Positions 63,958 through 64,000 of a DNA stretch of 64,000 nt are shown here, piece by piece. The translations under genes were made by a program, and so were the position numbers. Origin of the DNA: Oscillatoriaceae cyanobacterium M7585_C2015_266 (GTDB taxonomy: Bacteria > Cyanobacteriota > Cyanobacteriia > Cyanobacteriales > Oscillatoriaceae); contig DVEG01000015.1 in assembly GCA_015295835.1 (NCBI GenBank), forward strand, positions 124,001-188,000, read 5' to 3'. The notes under the pieces were generated by a model, which searched no databases, was not told the DNA's origin, and saw nothing but the letters and a program-made list of their open reading frames with translations. Numbering within the stretch: the stretch's first letter is position 1; each line of letters begins with the position of its first letter.

Positions 63958-64000
63958 AATTAGTTGACTCTGTGTAAGTTGGGTTTTTTGCAGTTTACTG

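Overview
The window is chromosomal DNA of a phycobilisome-bearing cyanobacterium. The evidence is the taxon-specific gene set: chlorophyll synthase (chlG), plant-type ferredoxin (petF), PsbO, rod-core linker CpcG, a CpcS-type bilin lyase, group 3 sigma factor SigF and CofH. The DNA also carries dozens of HIP1 octamers (GCGATCGC, e.g. 68, 543, 4807) and short heptanucleotide tandem repeats (46573, 51708, 41402) typical of the phylum, and possibly of filamentous members. I cannot name the species. No insertion sequence, prophage or CRISPR array was seen.

Layout. 1-5.7 kb: a probable Mg2+ locus, with a long structured leader carrying a 12-codon ORF, P-type Mg2+ ATPase mgtA, a 45-residue membrane peptide, a doubtful small ORF and an MgtC/SapB protein; then tRNA-Ala(GGC). 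5.9-18.4 kb: hisF, a Get3/ArsA-like ATPase next to chlG, a class A PBP, a Psb35-like small membrane protein, rsmB and conserved cyanobacterial proteins. 18.7-23.5 kb: petF, a SpoIID/LytB protein, a sulfiredoxin gene broken by a small deletion, Dps, an HTH-GrpE fusion and a DUF1350 protein. 24.3-29.3 kb: a PAS histidine kinase and a GAF-PAS-GGDEF-EAL protein. 29.5-41.3 kb: CNT transporter, LMW phosphatase, pgi, D-Ala-D-Ala carboxypeptidase, Ser/Thr kinase, a peptidylarginine-deiminase homologue with Ser in place of the catalytic Cys, RluD-type pseudouridine synthase and cpcG. 41.5-44.2 kb: an HExxH protease overlapping cpcS, a double-glycine-peptide-like frame and an isolated pstB behind a PHO-box-like repeat. 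44.8-52.7 kb: bioB-bioY-lspA, an FHA-domain class A PBP, a YcjF-type GTPase and a DUF1152 protein. 53-64 kb: sigF, psbO, a DUF3352 protein, cofH, a GT2/GtrA - GT39 - SGNH surface-glycan cluster and a YbaB protein.

Themes: photosynthesis and pigment assembly (chlG, petF, psbO, cpcG, cpcS), envelope building (two class A PBPs, DacB, LspA, SpoIID, glycan cluster), signalling (histidine kinase, c-di-GMP enzyme, Ser/Thr kinase, FHA, SigF) and cofactor biosynthesis (biotin, deazaflavin). The best leads for new biology are the mgtA leader with its neighbouring micro-membrane protein, the Cys-to-Ser deiminase homologue, the HTH-GrpE fusion, the metalloprotease coupled to a bilin lyase, the double-glycine peptide frame, and a GCGAGCGC octamer far more frequent than chance.
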